A stretch of DNA of 64,000 nucleotides from Psychromonas sp. SP041 (GCF_000470315.2 NZ_CBRF02000009.1:61034-125033), one strand, 5' to 3'. Shown: positions 9,822 through 19,675, counted from the first letter of the stretch. Translations and numbers: made by a program. The notes: a model not told the origin generated them from the letters alone.

Positions 9822-9846
9822 CGGCTATCACATTTAGTGACAGCCG
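9822..9846 (+). terminator. Hairpin after the MFS gene
   Basis: CGGCTATCAC and GTGACAGCCG form a 10-bp stem with one internal mismatch and a 5-nt loop, 9 bp after the stop codon. There is no strong T-run, so efficiency is uncertain. Confidence 0.6.
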
Positions 9847-9947
9847 CTTAATTGGAATAGAAAATTTAAAATGAAGTGATAATGGCCGTATTAATACCAG
9901 CTTTACATTCTATCTGGCATAACCATGATGAGATGGCGGGTGAAGCG

Positions 9948-10358
9948 TTATAAAAACCTAACTTCATTTTTAAAGTCACTGCCCATATTGTAACTTGATT
10001 GCACATCACTATCATTCAAACTAACAATATCGCCCGTCTGTTCTAAGATAGCTTGTTCAATTTTTTCATTCGTCACTTCACCGTCGATATATACAATATT
10101 CACATCATCGTCATCAACTGAAGCAGAACCGCCAGGTAAATAGATAGTGCCATTATTGAAATCGACTGCGAAGGCGATCACTCCAGGTACAAGGAAAAAT
10201 AATAGGCCAATTGCATTTAATGCCACAATACCGACATCAAGTTGGCCAGAACGTTGCCCTTTTCTTTCTGGTTTTAAAATAGTGCCACAGCCTGATAGCT
10301 GGACAGTGAGTGCAAGCGCTAATGGTATGCCAATAAACTTTTTAAATTTAATATTCAT
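9948..10358 (-). CDS. Conserved lipoprotein of unknown function
   Basis: A 136-residue protein with a lipoprotein signal peptide: positively charged start MNIKFKKF, hydrophobic core and lipobox LSGC (Cys at about residue 24). It continues with TILKPERKGQRSGQLDVGIVALNAIGLLFFLVPGVIAFAVDF, which contains one hydrophobic segment (about 43-66), and an acidic C-terminal part. I recognise similar small lipoproteins with PERKGQ and VPGVIAFAVDF motifs in related marine bacteria, but know no function. The gene is monocistronic and convergent with the MFS gene. Confidence 0.75.
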   Translation of the reverse strand: MNIKFKKFIGIPLALALTVQLSGCGTILKPERKGQRSGQLDVGIVALNAIGLLFFLVPGVIAFAVDFNNGTIYLPGGSASVDDDDVNIVYIDGEVTNEKIEQAILEQTGDIVSLNDSDVQSSYNMGSDFKNEVRFL

Positions 10359-10609
10359 TAAATTTCCCTTAGATTATAAAATTGTATTTAAGTGGTAAGT
10401 TAAGATGATTAAGCTGAGCAATTTAACAAACGATCTTTGGTTATTTGTTAACAACGTTATTCGATAGTATTTTGTGATGTGAATATTTTACAGTCTTTTT
10501 TATAGTGTTATTTCATAGTCTTTTTTTCATACCATTGATTTTTAACGCATTAATAGCTATAAAAGCATAGAAGATAAAACTCTTTAAAAGAGATAAATAT
10601 TTAATCTTA

Positions 10610-10855
10610 TTATTTTTTCATACAACTATGTGATTTTAATACGCGCAGAGTAGATGCAGGATTTTTTTTGAGAGACGCTATCGTTCTAATTGGACGTTGA
10701 ACTAAATTCCCTGAGCAGTTAGGACAAGTAAAATCTAATATTGTTTCAGTACAAGTGGCACAAAATGTACATTCAAAAGTACAAATAAAAGCGTCAACAG
10801 ATTCAGGAGGTAAATCTTTATCGCAACATTCACAATTAGGTCATAGTGTTAACAT
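10610..10855 (-). pseudogene. DUF1272 small zinc-ribbon-like protein, interrupted by a nonsense codon
   Basis: The minus strand from ATG at 10855 reads M-L-T-L-stop-P-N-C-E-C-C-D-K-D-L-P-P and then continues open to the stop at 10610. Family members begin MLELRPNCECCDKDLP, so the TGA at 10843-10841 stands exactly where an Arg (CGA) is expected. The rest keeps the Cys pairs (CECC, CTFECTFCATC, CPNC) and the tail LVQRPIRTIASLKKNP. A GGAG site lies about 7 bp before the ATG. One transition has therefore killed an otherwise intact 81-codon gene, unless the stop is read through or a sequencing error is present. Confidence 0.85.
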
Positions 10856-11316
10856 TTAAAGCTCCATTTTAGATAAATGTATAAGGTATGGTTAAACTTG
10901 GTTAAATGTACTTAAGTAAAAAATCAGATGATAGAGAGCAGTTAAACAGAATGATTTACAGAGTCACTATGCCCTATATTCAACAGCATTATACGTAATA
11001 AGCACATCAGAAGATCACTTTAACTTCACTGCACAGCGAAACGACTAATTATAAGTGCATATAATTTATTTCATTTTCCTTGTTAGCAAATCCATTTTAT
11101 CTATTCATTTTATTTTTTTGTACAAATTGACCTACCAACATCGACACGTTCATCTACATAAGTGATAATAGCCCCCCATTAATATTCGCAATATTTATCA
11201 TAAAATTCACCACTAAATTTGTTCGATTATTGTTCATTTCATTTCGTTCACTAGAAGCTTACTAAAGCAAAAATGACATTAAATAATAAACACTGCTAAA
11301 ACCAAAAGAGTAAAAA
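10856..11316. other. Intergenic, no gene seen
   Basis: About 460 bp between the DUF1272 remnant and the methyltransferase gene. It is AT-rich; I see no coding frame and no clear regulatory repeat. Confidence 0.4.
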
Positions 11317-11898
11317 ATGACAGATAAAAATACTATAAATATAAGCAGTACAAACGATTTAAAGATACAAATGAGCAAAGAAGATCTGAGAGAGAACAAA
11401 CCAACCCGTGACGAATACTTAGATAAACCAAAAACCCCCTTAATAGTTGTATTAGACAATGTCACTAACAGCTATAACATTGGCGCTTTTATTCGTTTGG
11501 CTGATGCCTTTGCTATCGAAAAAGTGATTATATGTGGTGCAGGCGCATTGAGTATTTCAGATAAAAAAATGAAGAAGGCTTCTCGAAATGAAGCAAAATG
11601 GGTAATCGTTGAATATAGTGATAGCACAACAGCAAGTCTACAAATGCTAATTGATGAAGGTTATACCGTACACAGTGTCGAATTATGTCATGAATCGATT
11701 GATTACAGTGATGTTAATTACCCAGAAAAAACGGTGCTAGTATTAGGTAATGAGCGTAAAGGTGTAAGTGAAGCGGCATTAAAACTCAGTCACCAACATA
11801 TACACATTCCGATGTTTGGTATGGGAAACTCACTTAATGTATCTACCGCAGGGGCAATTGTATTAGCTGAATGCGCCAATCAAATTAGAAAGCGTTAA
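11317..11898 (+). CDS. TrmH/SpoU family RNA 2'-O-ribose methyltransferase
   Basis: S-adenosylmethionine-dependent methyltransferase of the SPOUT class, acting on ribose 2'-OH groups of tRNA or rRNA. Motif 1 is VLDNVTNSYNIGAFIRLADAF (about residues 45-65, with the catalytic-type N and R), motif 2 is VLGNERKGVS and motif 3 is IPMFGMGNSLNVSTAGAIVL, which together form the trefoil-knot SAM site. At 193 residues it has only a short N-terminal extension and no L30e-like substrate domain, so the target RNA cannot be named. Confidence 0.85.
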   Translation: MTDKNTINISSTNDLKIQMSKEDLRENKPTRDEYLDKPKTPLIVVLDNVTNSYNIGAFIRLADAFAIEKVIICGAGALSISDKKMKKASRNEAKWVIVEYSDSTTASLQMLIDEGYTVHSVELCHESIDYSDVNYPEKTVLVLGNERKGVSEAALKLSHQHIHIPMFGMGNSLNVSTAGAIVLAECANQIRKR

Positions 11899-12422
11899 TC
11901 AGAAAATGTCAATTACAGCGCTAGTGAAAAATGAAGATTAAAAAAGGCGTATTCAGTTCCTCTGGTTAATAACAAATTTAGGCAGGTATAAAGAACGCTT
12001 CTGCACTCTCATCAGATATAAAAATAAAGAAGCGTAAACACTGAGTACAACAACTTACTAGGTGACTTAGAAAGCACACTCTAATTGGTTAAAAGTATTT
12101 AATTCGTAGTATTATCACAACATTGCTGAATTTAGATTCACCTTTTCAAATTTACAAACGCGACATTAAAGTTAATTAACTCGATTCATTTACCTTTTTA
12201 TTATTAAGACAAACCACTTAATATCAATACAATTTAGGTTTGTTTCACTTCACATTGTAAAAATAATAGTTTTTTATGCTGTTTAAGGAAAAAATTCAGT
12301 TTAATCCACTTCAAACGTATAAAATATCTGCAAAATACAGTTAATGAAACCAAAGAAAAATACCTATACTGTTTATACAAGAAAAACTTGTTTTAAATCA
12401 AATAACCTACAAGGAAGTAAAT
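11899..12422. other. Intergenic with one perfect hairpin
   Basis: About 520 bp. ACGCTTCT near 11994 and AGAAGCGT near 12031 form an 8-bp stem with a ~25-nt loop and no plus-strand T-run. No coding frame is apparent. I looked for a glycine-riboswitch core before the symporter gene and did not find one. Confidence 0.4.
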
Positions 12423-13976
12423 ATGAGAAATATACGAGAAGTTTTATCTGTATTTTTATTAGCCTTTAGTACCAGCGCTTTTGCCGAAGAAGCGGGTTCT
12501 TTTGGTCAGTCTATTGCAGCATTTAGTGAATTAGTCGATGGTTTTTTTAATGACTATACGGGATGGTTTGTTGCTTTAATTTTTAAAAGTGTACCAATTG
12601 GCGAAGCTAACTTTCCTCTTATCGTAGGTTGGTTATTATTAGCAGCTTTAATCTTTACTATTTACTTTGGCTTTATTCAATTTAGACGTGCAGGCATGGC
12701 AATTGATATTGTTAAAGGTAAATACACTGACCCTAACGCTAAAGATGAAGGTGAAGTATCTCATTTCCAAGCATTAACAACTGCGCTTTCAGGGACTGTT
12801 GGCCTAGGTAATATTGCTGGTGTAGGTGCGGCTCTTGCGATTGGTGGCCCAGGTGCAACATTCTGGATGATTCTATGTGGTTTATTAGGCATGGCATCTA
12901 AATTTTGTGAATGTACTTTAGGTGTTAAATACAGAACGATTTTACCGTCAGGCGTTGTTTCTGGTGGTCCAATGTATTATTTAAGCCAAGGCTTAAGCGA
13001 GAAAGGTTTAGGCGGTCTAGGTAGAGCATTAGCGATCGGCTTTGCATTAATGTGTATTTTAGGTGCGTTAGGTGGCGGTAATATGTTCCAAGCCAACCAA
13101 GCACACGCAATGTTAACGTACGCGTTTGATGTACCAAGTGAATACGGCATCATCACTGGTGTAGTATTAGCAGCATTAGTATTCTCTGTTATTGTCGGTG
13201 GTATGCCTTCAATCGCATCAGTAACAGAAAAAGTGGTTCCTTGGATGGCTGCTCTGTATGTTGGTATGGCCGTTATTGTTATTGTAGTTAATATCAGTCA
13301 AGTTGGTCCTGCATTCGCCGCTATCTTCGAAGGTGCATTCACAGGTGCTGGTGTTGTTGGTGGTTTTGTTGGTGCGTTAATTCAAGGTTTAAAACGTGCA
13401 ACCTTCTCCAATGAAGCCGGTGTCGGTTCTGCAGCAATTGCTCACTCCGCAGTAAAAACAAAAGAGCCAATCACTGAAGGTTTAGTATCATTACTAGAAC
13501 CATTTATTGATACGGTTGTGATTTGTACAATGACAGCATTAGTTATCACCATTGCTGGTTTAAACGTTGCACCATATGACGGTAGCGGTTTAACAGGTGT
13601 AACACTAACTGCCGCTTCATTTACTGAAACAGCTGGCGTATTTAAATACTTACTAGCATTAGCAGTAGTTATGTTTGCATTCTCAACAATGATCTCTTGG
13701 TCTTACTACGGTCTAAAAGCATGGACTTACCTATTCGGTGAAGGTAAAGGTAAAGAGTTAGTATTTAAACTAATGTTCTGTGTATTTGTTGTTATCGGTG
13801 CGACGATTCAGTTTGGAGCTGTTATCGACTTCTCTGATGCAGCTATCTTTGCAATGTCTATTTTCAATATCATTGGTTTATATTTCTTAATGCCAGTTGT
13901 GAAGAAAGAACTACAATCTTTCATCGCACGTGTTAAATCAGGCGAAATAAAAACCTACGAAAAGCATTCTAAATAA
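12423..13976 (+). CDS. Alanine/glycine:Na+ symporter (AGCS family)
   Basis: Inner-membrane symporter importing small neutral amino acids with sodium. The AGCS hallmark segments are present: TALSGTVGLGNIAGVGAALAIGGPGATFWM (about residues 117-146), KFCECTLGVKYR, and the second signature KRATFSNEAGVGSAAIAHSA (about 322-341). Length is 517 residues, with an extra hydrophobic N-terminus (MRNIREVLSVFLLAFSTSAFA) that looks like a signal peptide, as seen in marine members of the family. AGGAAG lies about 6 bp before the ATG. It is monocistronic, with two hairpins downstream. Confidence 0.92.
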   Translation: MRNIREVLSVFLLAFSTSAFAEEAGSFGQSIAAFSELVDGFFNDYTGWFVALIFKSVPIGEANFPLIVGWLLLAALIFTIYFGFIQFRRAGMAIDIVKGKYTDPNAKDEGEVSHFQALTTALSGTVGLGNIAGVGAALAIGGPGATFWMILCGLLGMASKFCECTLGVKYRTILPSGVVSGGPMYYLSQGLSEKGLGGLGRALAIGFALMCILGALGGGNMFQANQAHAMLTYAFDVPSEYGIITGVVLAALVFSVIVGGMPSIASVTEKVVPWMAALYVGMAVIVIVVNISQVGPAFAAIFEGAFTGAGVVGGFVGALIQGLKRATFSNEAGVGSAAIAHSAVKTKEPITEGLVSLLEPFIDTVVICTMTALVITIAGLNVAPYDGSGLTGVTLTAASFTETAGVFKYLLALAVVMFAFSTMISWSYYGLKAWTYLFGEGKGKELVFKLMFCVFVVIGATIQFGAVIDFSDAAIFAMSIFNIIGLYFLMPVVKKELQSFIARVKSGEIKTYEKHSK

Positions 13977-13994
13977 GCATCTCAATAAAGTTAT

Positions 13995-14021
13995 GATTGT
14001 TAATGTCCGACATTAACAATC
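13995..14021 (+). terminator. Perfect 12-bp hairpin after the AGCS gene
   Basis: GATTGTTAATGT, loop CCG, ACATTAACAATC: a perfect 12-bp stem with a 3-nt loop, 18 bp after the stop codon. It is followed by an A/T stretch rather than a T-run. Confidence 0.65.
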
Positions 14022-14077
14022 AATTTATTAAACATGTGAATATCAACCTGTTTTAAAATGAATATTTAACTTATCCT

Positions 14078-14112
14078 AAGGCTATCGCAGTAAAATGCGC
14101 TAGCCTTTTTTT
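14078..14112 (+). terminator. Rho-independent terminator
   Basis: GGCTATCGCA and TGCGCTAGCC form a stem with one mismatch and a 6-nt loop, followed directly by seven T residues (14106-14112). This is the canonical end of the AGCS transcript. Confidence 0.9.
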
Positions 14113-14267
14113 ATACAAAAATTTCTGCTTTGTATATGTTATTTGTAAACATAACATCCTATACTCATGTTTTTTAAAATATGACATCAGCCTAAAAAGT
14201 AAACCAGACGGAACATGGTTAACCAAGCTCTCTATAACGGGAGAAAATACGGTAGGAAAGGATCAAT

Positions 14268-14834
14268 ATGCAAAATACGGCCAAACTAACCATTGATTTA
14301 AATCGCCCTTTACTCAAGGATGGTCCAAATTTTTTATCTCATACTGTAATTGTTGCAGACGATTTAGCGCACTTAAAACCAACGATTACCGCTATGTTAT
14401 TCTGCATGGTATATATTGTAGTCGGCAGTTTTCTATTGATTCTTGCTACTTACCTATTAATCGTGACAACCATGTATGATCTTGTTATTTTTGTAGGTGG
14501 CTTTGGTATTGCTATTGCAACTTTTGGTTTATCTCTAATTCAGCCTTTTTTGAAACGAGCTAGCTTCAATAAGGCATCTGGCCTTTTTGATAACCATAGA
14601 GATAGAGACGTAAAATTACACCACATTATTTCTTTACACATTAACAACAAAATTATCCAGTCTAAACACGCTCCAAATTATCACTGTTATGAACTCAATT
14701 TATTAACAGAGCATGGGCGAAGAATTAATATTTTAAATCATAATAATCAACAGCAGCTGTTACAAGATGCTGAATTATTAGGAGATTTCTTGCAAGTTGA
14801 AGTGAATGATTGCCGTAGAGAAATCACCTTATAA
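14268..14834 (+). CDS. Hypothetical membrane protein with two TM helices
   Basis: I do not recognise this 188-residue protein. A soluble N-terminus (1-42) precedes two closely spaced transmembrane helices (about 43-66 and 71-93), and the C-terminal 95 residues are polar and His-rich (residues 113-145), predicted cytoplasmic. The layout resembles PH-like or DUF-type membrane-anchored domains, but no motif decides it. AGGAAAGGAT before the ATG is a good ribosome binding site, so it is very likely a real gene. It stands alone between two transporter genes. Confidence 0.7.
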   Translation: MQNTAKLTIDLNRPLLKDGPNFLSHTVIVADDLAHLKPTITAMLFCMVYIVVGSFLLILATYLLIVTTMYDLVIFVGGFGIAIATFGLSLIQPFLKRASFNKASGLFDNHRDRDVKLHHIISLHINNKIIQSKHAPNYHCYELNLLTEHGRRINILNHNNQQQLLQDAELLGDFLQVEVNDCRREITL

Positions 14835-15212
14835 GCTCAACAATATAAAATTTAAGCACCATGTTAATCTACATTGATTAGATAATAATGGAGTGTTTTG
14901 TAGACAATAGTTATGAAGCTTATAGTCATAACGAAAAGATTTTAAGCCATTGGTTAAGTCATTTCCCTTTCTTTAAAAGATTTATTTTATTAACGATGAA
15001 TTAAAGCGTTAAATGAATGCAATTTTTAAAAAAATCTATCAATTATCACTTTTATATTAAGCTCCTATTGTTATATTATTGATTGCATTCTTTCAATCGT
15101 TGTTCACAACAAATCTCTCCATAAACGATTTAAATAATGACAAAAAATACGCTTAGTAACGTTCATTAATACTCTATTTTATTCATACACTACAATATAA
15201 AGAATTTACAAT

Positions 15213-17201
15213 ATGACCACTTATTTTATTCAAGCTGCTCTTTACCTTTTAGTCGCGGTAATATGCGTTCTTTTTGCTAAAAGATTTGGATTAGGCTCAG
15301 TGCTTGGTTACCTCAGTGCAGGTGTAATCATTGGCCCTATTACCGGATTAGCAGGTGAAGAAACGAACACTATTCAGCATTTTGCAGAATTTGGTGTTGT
15401 CATGATGCTATTTATTGTTGGCTTAGAGTTATCACCTAAAGCCTTATGGAATATGAAAAATAGATTGATTGGCTTAGGTGGTTTACAGATTGGATTAACA
15501 ACGTTAATTATCACATCTATTGGTGTCGCATTAGATTTCCCATGGCAACCCTCGCTTGTTGTTGCGCTTATTTTCTCACTCTCATCAACAGCGATTGTGA
15601 TGCAAAGTTTTGCTGAAAAGTCTCTCAACAAAACAGACGGTGGCCAAGCTGCATTTTCTATCTTGTTATCTCAAGATATCGCAGTAATCCCGATGCTTGC
15701 AGTGATTCCATTATTGGCTATTCCAGCCTATTTTGGTATGCCAGAAGCCAGTTCATTAGTCACAGAGCACCATAATGTTTCATTAGTTGAGAACTTATCG
15801 GGTTGGCAATATGCAGGCGCGATTGTGATCGTGATTGGTTTGATCATCGCTGCTGGACATTATATCTCTAAGCCATTATTTACGTTGGTTGCCAAATCTG
15901 GATTACGAGAACTTTATACCGCCACTGCATTATTATTAGTTATTTCTATTTCAGCGTTAATGAGCGTCGTAGGTTTATCGCCAGCGTTAGGTACATTTTT
16001 AGCTGGTGTTGTGCTAGCAAACAGTGAGTTTCGCCATGAATTAGAAAGTAATATCCAACCTTTTAAAGGGTTATTATTAGGTTTGTTTTTTATCACCGTA
16101 GGCGCTGGTATTAGCTTTGCTGTAATTAGTGATAACTTTTTATTAATCAGTGGATTAACTATTGCAGTAATCGTTATAAAAGCAGCCGTACTATTAAGTT
16201 TAGCGATTATTTTTAAGATTAAAAAGTCAGATGGTTGGTTATTGACGTTAAGCTTAGCGCAGGCAGGTGAATTTGGTTTTGTGGTATTAAGCTTTTCATC
16301 ACAAAGTCAGGCGTTACCACCAGAATGGGTTGCGATCCTCTCCCCTGTTATCACGCTTTCTATGTTCTTAACACCACTTTTATTCATATTCTATGGCAAA
16401 GTGATCACCAAAAAATATCTCGTTGTTCAACCGAAAAAAGAAGCAGATAATATTGAGAAAAAAGGCCAAGTCGTTATTGCAGGCATTGGTCGTTTCGGAC
16501 AAGTCATCAATCGCTTGTTGATGGCAAATGGTTTTGAAACAACCGTAATAGATCGTTCAACCGATATGATTGACCGTGTAAGAAAAGTGGATATTCATGC
16601 TTATTATGGCGATGCAACAGACTCCAGTTTGCTCTACACAGCCGGCCTTGAAGAAGCGTCGTTATTAGTGATTGCCATTGATGGCCCAGAAAACATATTG
16701 CACTTAGTAAAACATGTGAAGCAATTCCATCCGCACCTACCTATCGTTGCCAGAGCGTATGACCGTGGACATGCCTATCTTCTCGAAGAAGCGGGAGCAG
16801 ATCACGTATTTATTGAATCTTACTTTACTGCATTAGAAATGAGTAAAAGCGCGTTAAAAGTATTAGGGTTTGATGAGAAAAAAGCTGAAAAAGCCAAAGC
16901 TCTTTATTATCAAACTGAGCTAGATCACCATGAAGAGCTGCATAAAGCTTGGAATGATGCGAATAAAGAAAGCTATCTATTTAACGACTTTATTGAATTG
17001 TTTGTTTCCTTAGAAAAAGAGATGAGAGCAGCAATGAAAGAGCAGATAAGTAACGATAGTAACGATAGTAACGATAGTAACAATGACCATGATGGTAATA
17101 TGACCGATACTGATACTCGACTCAATAGTGATACAAGTACAGTTCCAGATATAAATGTAGGTGTAGATAAGGTTAAAGATACAAATAAAGAAGAGTATTA
17201 A
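15213..17201 (+). CDS. Kef-type K+/H+ antiporter (CPA2) with RCK domain
   Basis: Potassium efflux antiporter of the KefB/KefC type, which in E. coli is opened by glutathione adducts to acidify the cytoplasm during electrophile stress. Residues 1-390 form the CPA2 membrane domain, with GYLSAGVIIGP, FGVVMMLFIVGLELSP, SQDIAVIPML and AQAGEFGFVVLSF. The RCK/Rossmann domain follows from about 410 (VVIAGIGRFGQVINRLL, with Asp in VIDRS). The tail after 600 is low-complexity and Asn/Asp/Ser-rich, encoded partly by a 9-bp tandem repeat. Length 662 exceeds KefB (601) and KefC (620) because of this tail. KefB versus KefC cannot be decided, and no KefF/KefG partner is adjacent. Confidence 0.88.
   Translation: MTTYFIQAALYLLVAVICVLFAKRFGLGSVLGYLSAGVIIGPITGLAGEETNTIQHFAEFGVVMMLFIVGLELSPKALWNMKNRLIGLGGLQIGLTTLIITSIGVALDFPWQPSLVVALIFSLSSTAIVMQSFAEKSLNKTDGGQAAFSILLSQDIAVIPMLAVIPLLAIPAYFGMPEASSLVTEHHNVSLVENLSGWQYAGAIVIVIGLIIAAGHYISKPLFTLVAKSGLRELYTATALLLVISISALMSVVGLSPALGTFLAGVVLANSEFRHELESNIQPFKGLLLGLFFITVGAGISFAVISDNFLLISGLTIAVIVIKAAVLLSLAIIFKIKKSDGWLLTLSLAQAGEFGFVVLSFSSQSQALPPEWVAILSPVITLSMFLTPLLFIFYGKVITKKYLVVQPKKEADNIEKKGQVVIAGIGRFGQVINRLLMANGFETTVIDRSTDMIDRVRKVDIHAYYGDATDSSLLYTAGLEEASLLVIAIDGPENILHLVKHVKQFHPHLPIVARAYDRGHAYLLEEAGADHVFIESYFTALEMSKSALKVLGFDEKKAEKAKALYYQTELDHHEELHKAWNDANKESYLFNDFIELFVSLEKEMRAAMKEQISNDSNDSNDSNNDHDGNMTDTDTRLNSDTSTVPDINVGVDKVKDTNKEEY
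17049..17084 (+). repeat. 9-bp in-frame tandem repeat in the kef gene
   Basis: AGTAACGAT is repeated three times exactly and a fourth time as AGTAACAAT, encoding Ser-Asn-Asp units at residues 613-624. The unit length of 9 keeps the frame, so copy number could vary without inactivating the protein. Confidence 0.9.
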
Positions 17202-17215
17202 CCATATAGAAATTT

Positions 17216-17254
17216 CCCTTACTTTCAAATACATTAAGGTAATGAAAGTAAGGG
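17216..17254. terminator. Bidirectional hairpin between kef and the MFS gene
   Basis: CCCTTACTTTCA (17216-17227) and TGAAAGTAAGGG (17243-17254) form a perfect 12-bp stem with a 15-nt loop, located between two convergent genes. T-rich sequence follows on the plus strand (ATCTTTTA). Confidence 0.75.
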
Positions 17255-17301
17255 ATCTTTTACGAAACGTTAGTAAGGCTTAGTAAAACTTAGCTAATAG
17301 A

Positions 17302-18474
17302 TTATTTTTTAGCGAAAGCATTAAAAACTGCGCTAATCAAAATAAAGATAATGCTCACGACAACGACGCCCGGCCATTGATACATTGCAAATGCTTTAAC
17401 ACCTGCCATTGAACCCAATGCCCCTCCTAAATAATAGCCGAGCATATAAATACCATTAATACGACTCTGTGCACTTGGATCAATGCTAAATACACGAACT
17501 TGGTTCGCTACCTGTGCACTGAAGATGGCAAAGTCGATTAAAATAATACCGATAATTAATGCAATAAGATTCCCAGCAAATACACCAGTAATCGCAAAAC
17601 CAATCGCAGCTAACGTTAATACCATCAGAACTAACTTTTTAGAGCCTAATGTATTAACCCATTTTCCAGACGATTTAGCACCAATAACCCCTGCCAATGC
17701 AATCACGCCAAATAAACCTGCTTGTTGTGCATTGTAATTAAAAGGTGCATCACTAACATAAATAGCTAATGTAGCCCAGAGCACGTTAAAAGAAGCAAAC
17801 CAAAAAGCACCTGCTAATGTATAAGTTTGTAATGACTTATGCTTTACAAATAAAGACACTGTACTTTTAATCAGAGAGAAATAACCTAAATCAGTATGCG
17901 GTTTATTGGTTGGCAAAAATGTACGTAAAAGCACACCAAAAATAGCAGCCAATAGCGCAGACATAATAAATACACTTCGCCAACCAAAGTGCTCTCCAAT
18001 AAATCCACTTAACGTCCTTGATAATAAAATGCCAATGGTCAACCCCATCATTAACGTGCCTAATGTTGCACCTTTGTTTTTAGCCGATACCATTGAAGCG
18101 GCAAAAGGAATTAATTGCTGCGTGATATTCGCGCTGACTCCAATTAAAAATACTGCGATAAGTAAAATAGTTAAACTAGGCGCGACTACCGCAGCACTAC
18201 AAGCCACCACCAATAAACACGATAAAATACCAATCAGTTTGCGACGAGCAATAGAATCACCTAAGGGTGAAATAAAGAGCAACGCAAAGGCATAACCAAA
18301 TTGTGTTAACGCTGGGATACTACCAAGCTGTGAATGCGTTAAATTAAACTCATCAGCAATCAAAGGTAAGATGGGTTGGCTGTAATAAAGGTTTGCTGCT
18401 GTTGCTGCAATTGCGGTTGTCATTAATAATAATATGAATCGACTTAACGATTGATTTTTTTCTGTGTTGGTCAT
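17302..18474 (-). CDS. MFS transporter (YnfM-like drug/sugar efflux type)
   Basis: Twelve-helix major facilitator of 390 residues. The N-terminus contains AATAANLYYSQPILPLIADEF and the loop 2-3 motif GDSIARRKLIG. The protein resembles the YnfM/arabinose-efflux-permease group, whose members export assorted small molecules; the substrate is unknown. It is divergent from the LysR gene at 18764, with a 290-bp shared control region carrying a LysR-type box, so that regulator probably controls it. Confidence 0.83.
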   Translation of the reverse strand: MTNTEKNQSLSRFILLLMTTAIAATAANLYYSQPILPLIADEFNLTHSQLGSIPALTQFGYAFALLFISPLGDSIARRKLIGILSCLLVVACSAAVVAPSLTILLIAVFLIGVSANITQQLIPFAASMVSAKNKGATLGTLMMGLTIGILLSRTLSGFIGEHFGWRSVFIMSALLAAIFGVLLRTFLPTNKPHTDLGYFSLIKSTVSLFVKHKSLQTYTLAGAFWFASFNVLWATLAIYVSDAPFNYNAQQAGLFGVIALAGVIGAKSSGKWVNTLGSKKLVLMVLTLAAIGFAITGVFAGNLIALIIGIILIDFAIFSAQVANQVRVFSIDPSAQSRINGIYMLGYYLGGALGSMAGVKAFAMYQWPGVVVVSIIFILISAVFNAFAKK

Positions 18475-18557
18475 TTTTATCCTCAGAGAATAATGCTCAG
18501 TAACTCAATATGTGTGGATAATAGAGGTTCTGTTTGAATAACAAAAATGATAATATT

Positions 18558-18577
18558 TTATTGAATCTATACAATAA
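18558..18577. promoter_or_regulatory. Candidate LysR-type operator between the MFS and LysR genes
   Basis: TTATTG, 8-bp AATCTATA, CAATAA: a perfect 6-bp dyad containing the T-N11-A pattern of LysR boxes, 84 bp from the MFS start and 187 bp from the lysR start. Confidence 0.5.
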
Positions 18578-18763
18578 TTGCATAGGTAATGATTTAAACG
18601 ATGAAGAGTCATTGAACCCAGTATGATGAGATTATGTAGATAACCCTCTTTAAATAACTCTTTTTAAATACCCATTTTTAAATAACAATGTTTAGATAAA
18701 AATTTAGAGAAAAGTGTATAGATAAGCACGCTTAGATAATAATGTATTGATGAGAAAAGTAAG

Positions 18764-19675
18764 ATGGATATAAAAACATTAAACAGCTTTATCGTGGTTG
18801 CTAGATATAAAAGCTTTTCTGAAGCAGCTCGAGATCTAAATACCGTCCAACCCGCTATTAGTCGTCACATTGCAGCATTAGAAGCAGAACTCGGCGTCAC
18901 ATTATTTAACCGTAACTCCAGAGACGTTGCCATTACAGAAGCTGGTGAGCAATTATTAAAGGATGCGAGCGTTATTTTAGCGCTGACCAAACAAGCTAAA
19001 GTTCAAGTTAAACGTGCTCATAATGGACAAACAGGAACCCTTAACATCGCCCACCTAAGTTCAGCATGTTTAACGTTTATGGCTGAATTAGTGCGTACTT
19101 ATAAAGCACTGTTTCCAGAAGTACATGTAACTTTATTTGAAATGACCGCAACACAACAAATTGAAGCTTTCAAAAACGACCGAATTGATATCGCATTCTC
19201 ACGTCCTTTACCTAGCACTATTAATAATGAATTTATCCACCATGATATATATATCGATAAGCTGGTCGCAATTGTTAATCAACAACATGAGTTAGCAGGA
19301 CAAAAGAGCATCAATTTAGCAGAGCTGAAAAACCAATCGTTTATTATTTTTAATCGAGATGAAGCACTAGGGTTATTTGATGAAACCATCATACTTTGCA
19401 AACAAGCAGGGTTTTCACCAAATATTACTAGCCACCCAAGACACATGCAGACTTTAGTCACTGAAGTAGCAGCAGGTTTAGGTGTCGCTATTGCCCCTTA
19501 TTGCATTCGTAAACTATACAGTGAAGGTTGCCATTTCATTACGTTAGATAATGCCACTACAAAAATTCCAGTACAAGTTCAATATAAGAAAAATAATACA
19601 AGCGCGACAGTTAATGCATTTGTTGACATTGCTTTAAACGCTAAGAATGAAATACAACGTAGTATGATGAATTAA
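18764..19675 (+). CDS. LysR-family transcriptional regulator
   Basis: 303 residues. The N-terminal winged HTH is clear: DIKTLNSFIVVARYKSFSEAARDLNTVQPAISRHIAALEAELGVTLFNRNSR. An effector-binding domain follows (about 90-295). It is transcribed away from the MFS exporter gene at 17302-18474, and a dyad with LysR spacing lies between them, so it likely regulates that exporter and itself. The effector is unknown. GTAAG before the ATG is a modest ribosome binding site. Confidence 0.88.
   Translation: MDIKTLNSFIVVARYKSFSEAARDLNTVQPAISRHIAALEAELGVTLFNRNSRDVAITEAGEQLLKDASVILALTKQAKVQVKRAHNGQTGTLNIAHLSSACLTFMAELVRTYKALFPEVHVTLFEMTATQQIEAFKNDRIDIAFSRPLPSTINNEFIHHDIYIDKLVAIVNQQHELAGQKSINLAELKNQSFIIFNRDEALGLFDETIILCKQAGFSPNITSHPRHMQTLVTEVAAGLGVAIAPYCIRKLYSEGCHFITLDNATTKIPVQVQYKKNNTSATVNAFVDIALNAKNEIQRSMMN

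Noticed and set aside
11899..12422. Glycine riboswitch upstream of the AGCS symporter
   Set aside because: Such symporters are often riboswitch-controlled in marine bacteria, but the conserved purine-rich glycine-aptamer core is not present here.
17906..18295. 129-codon plus-strand frame opposite the MFS gene
   Set aside because: Shadow of a real transporter gene on the other strand, with no family resemblance.
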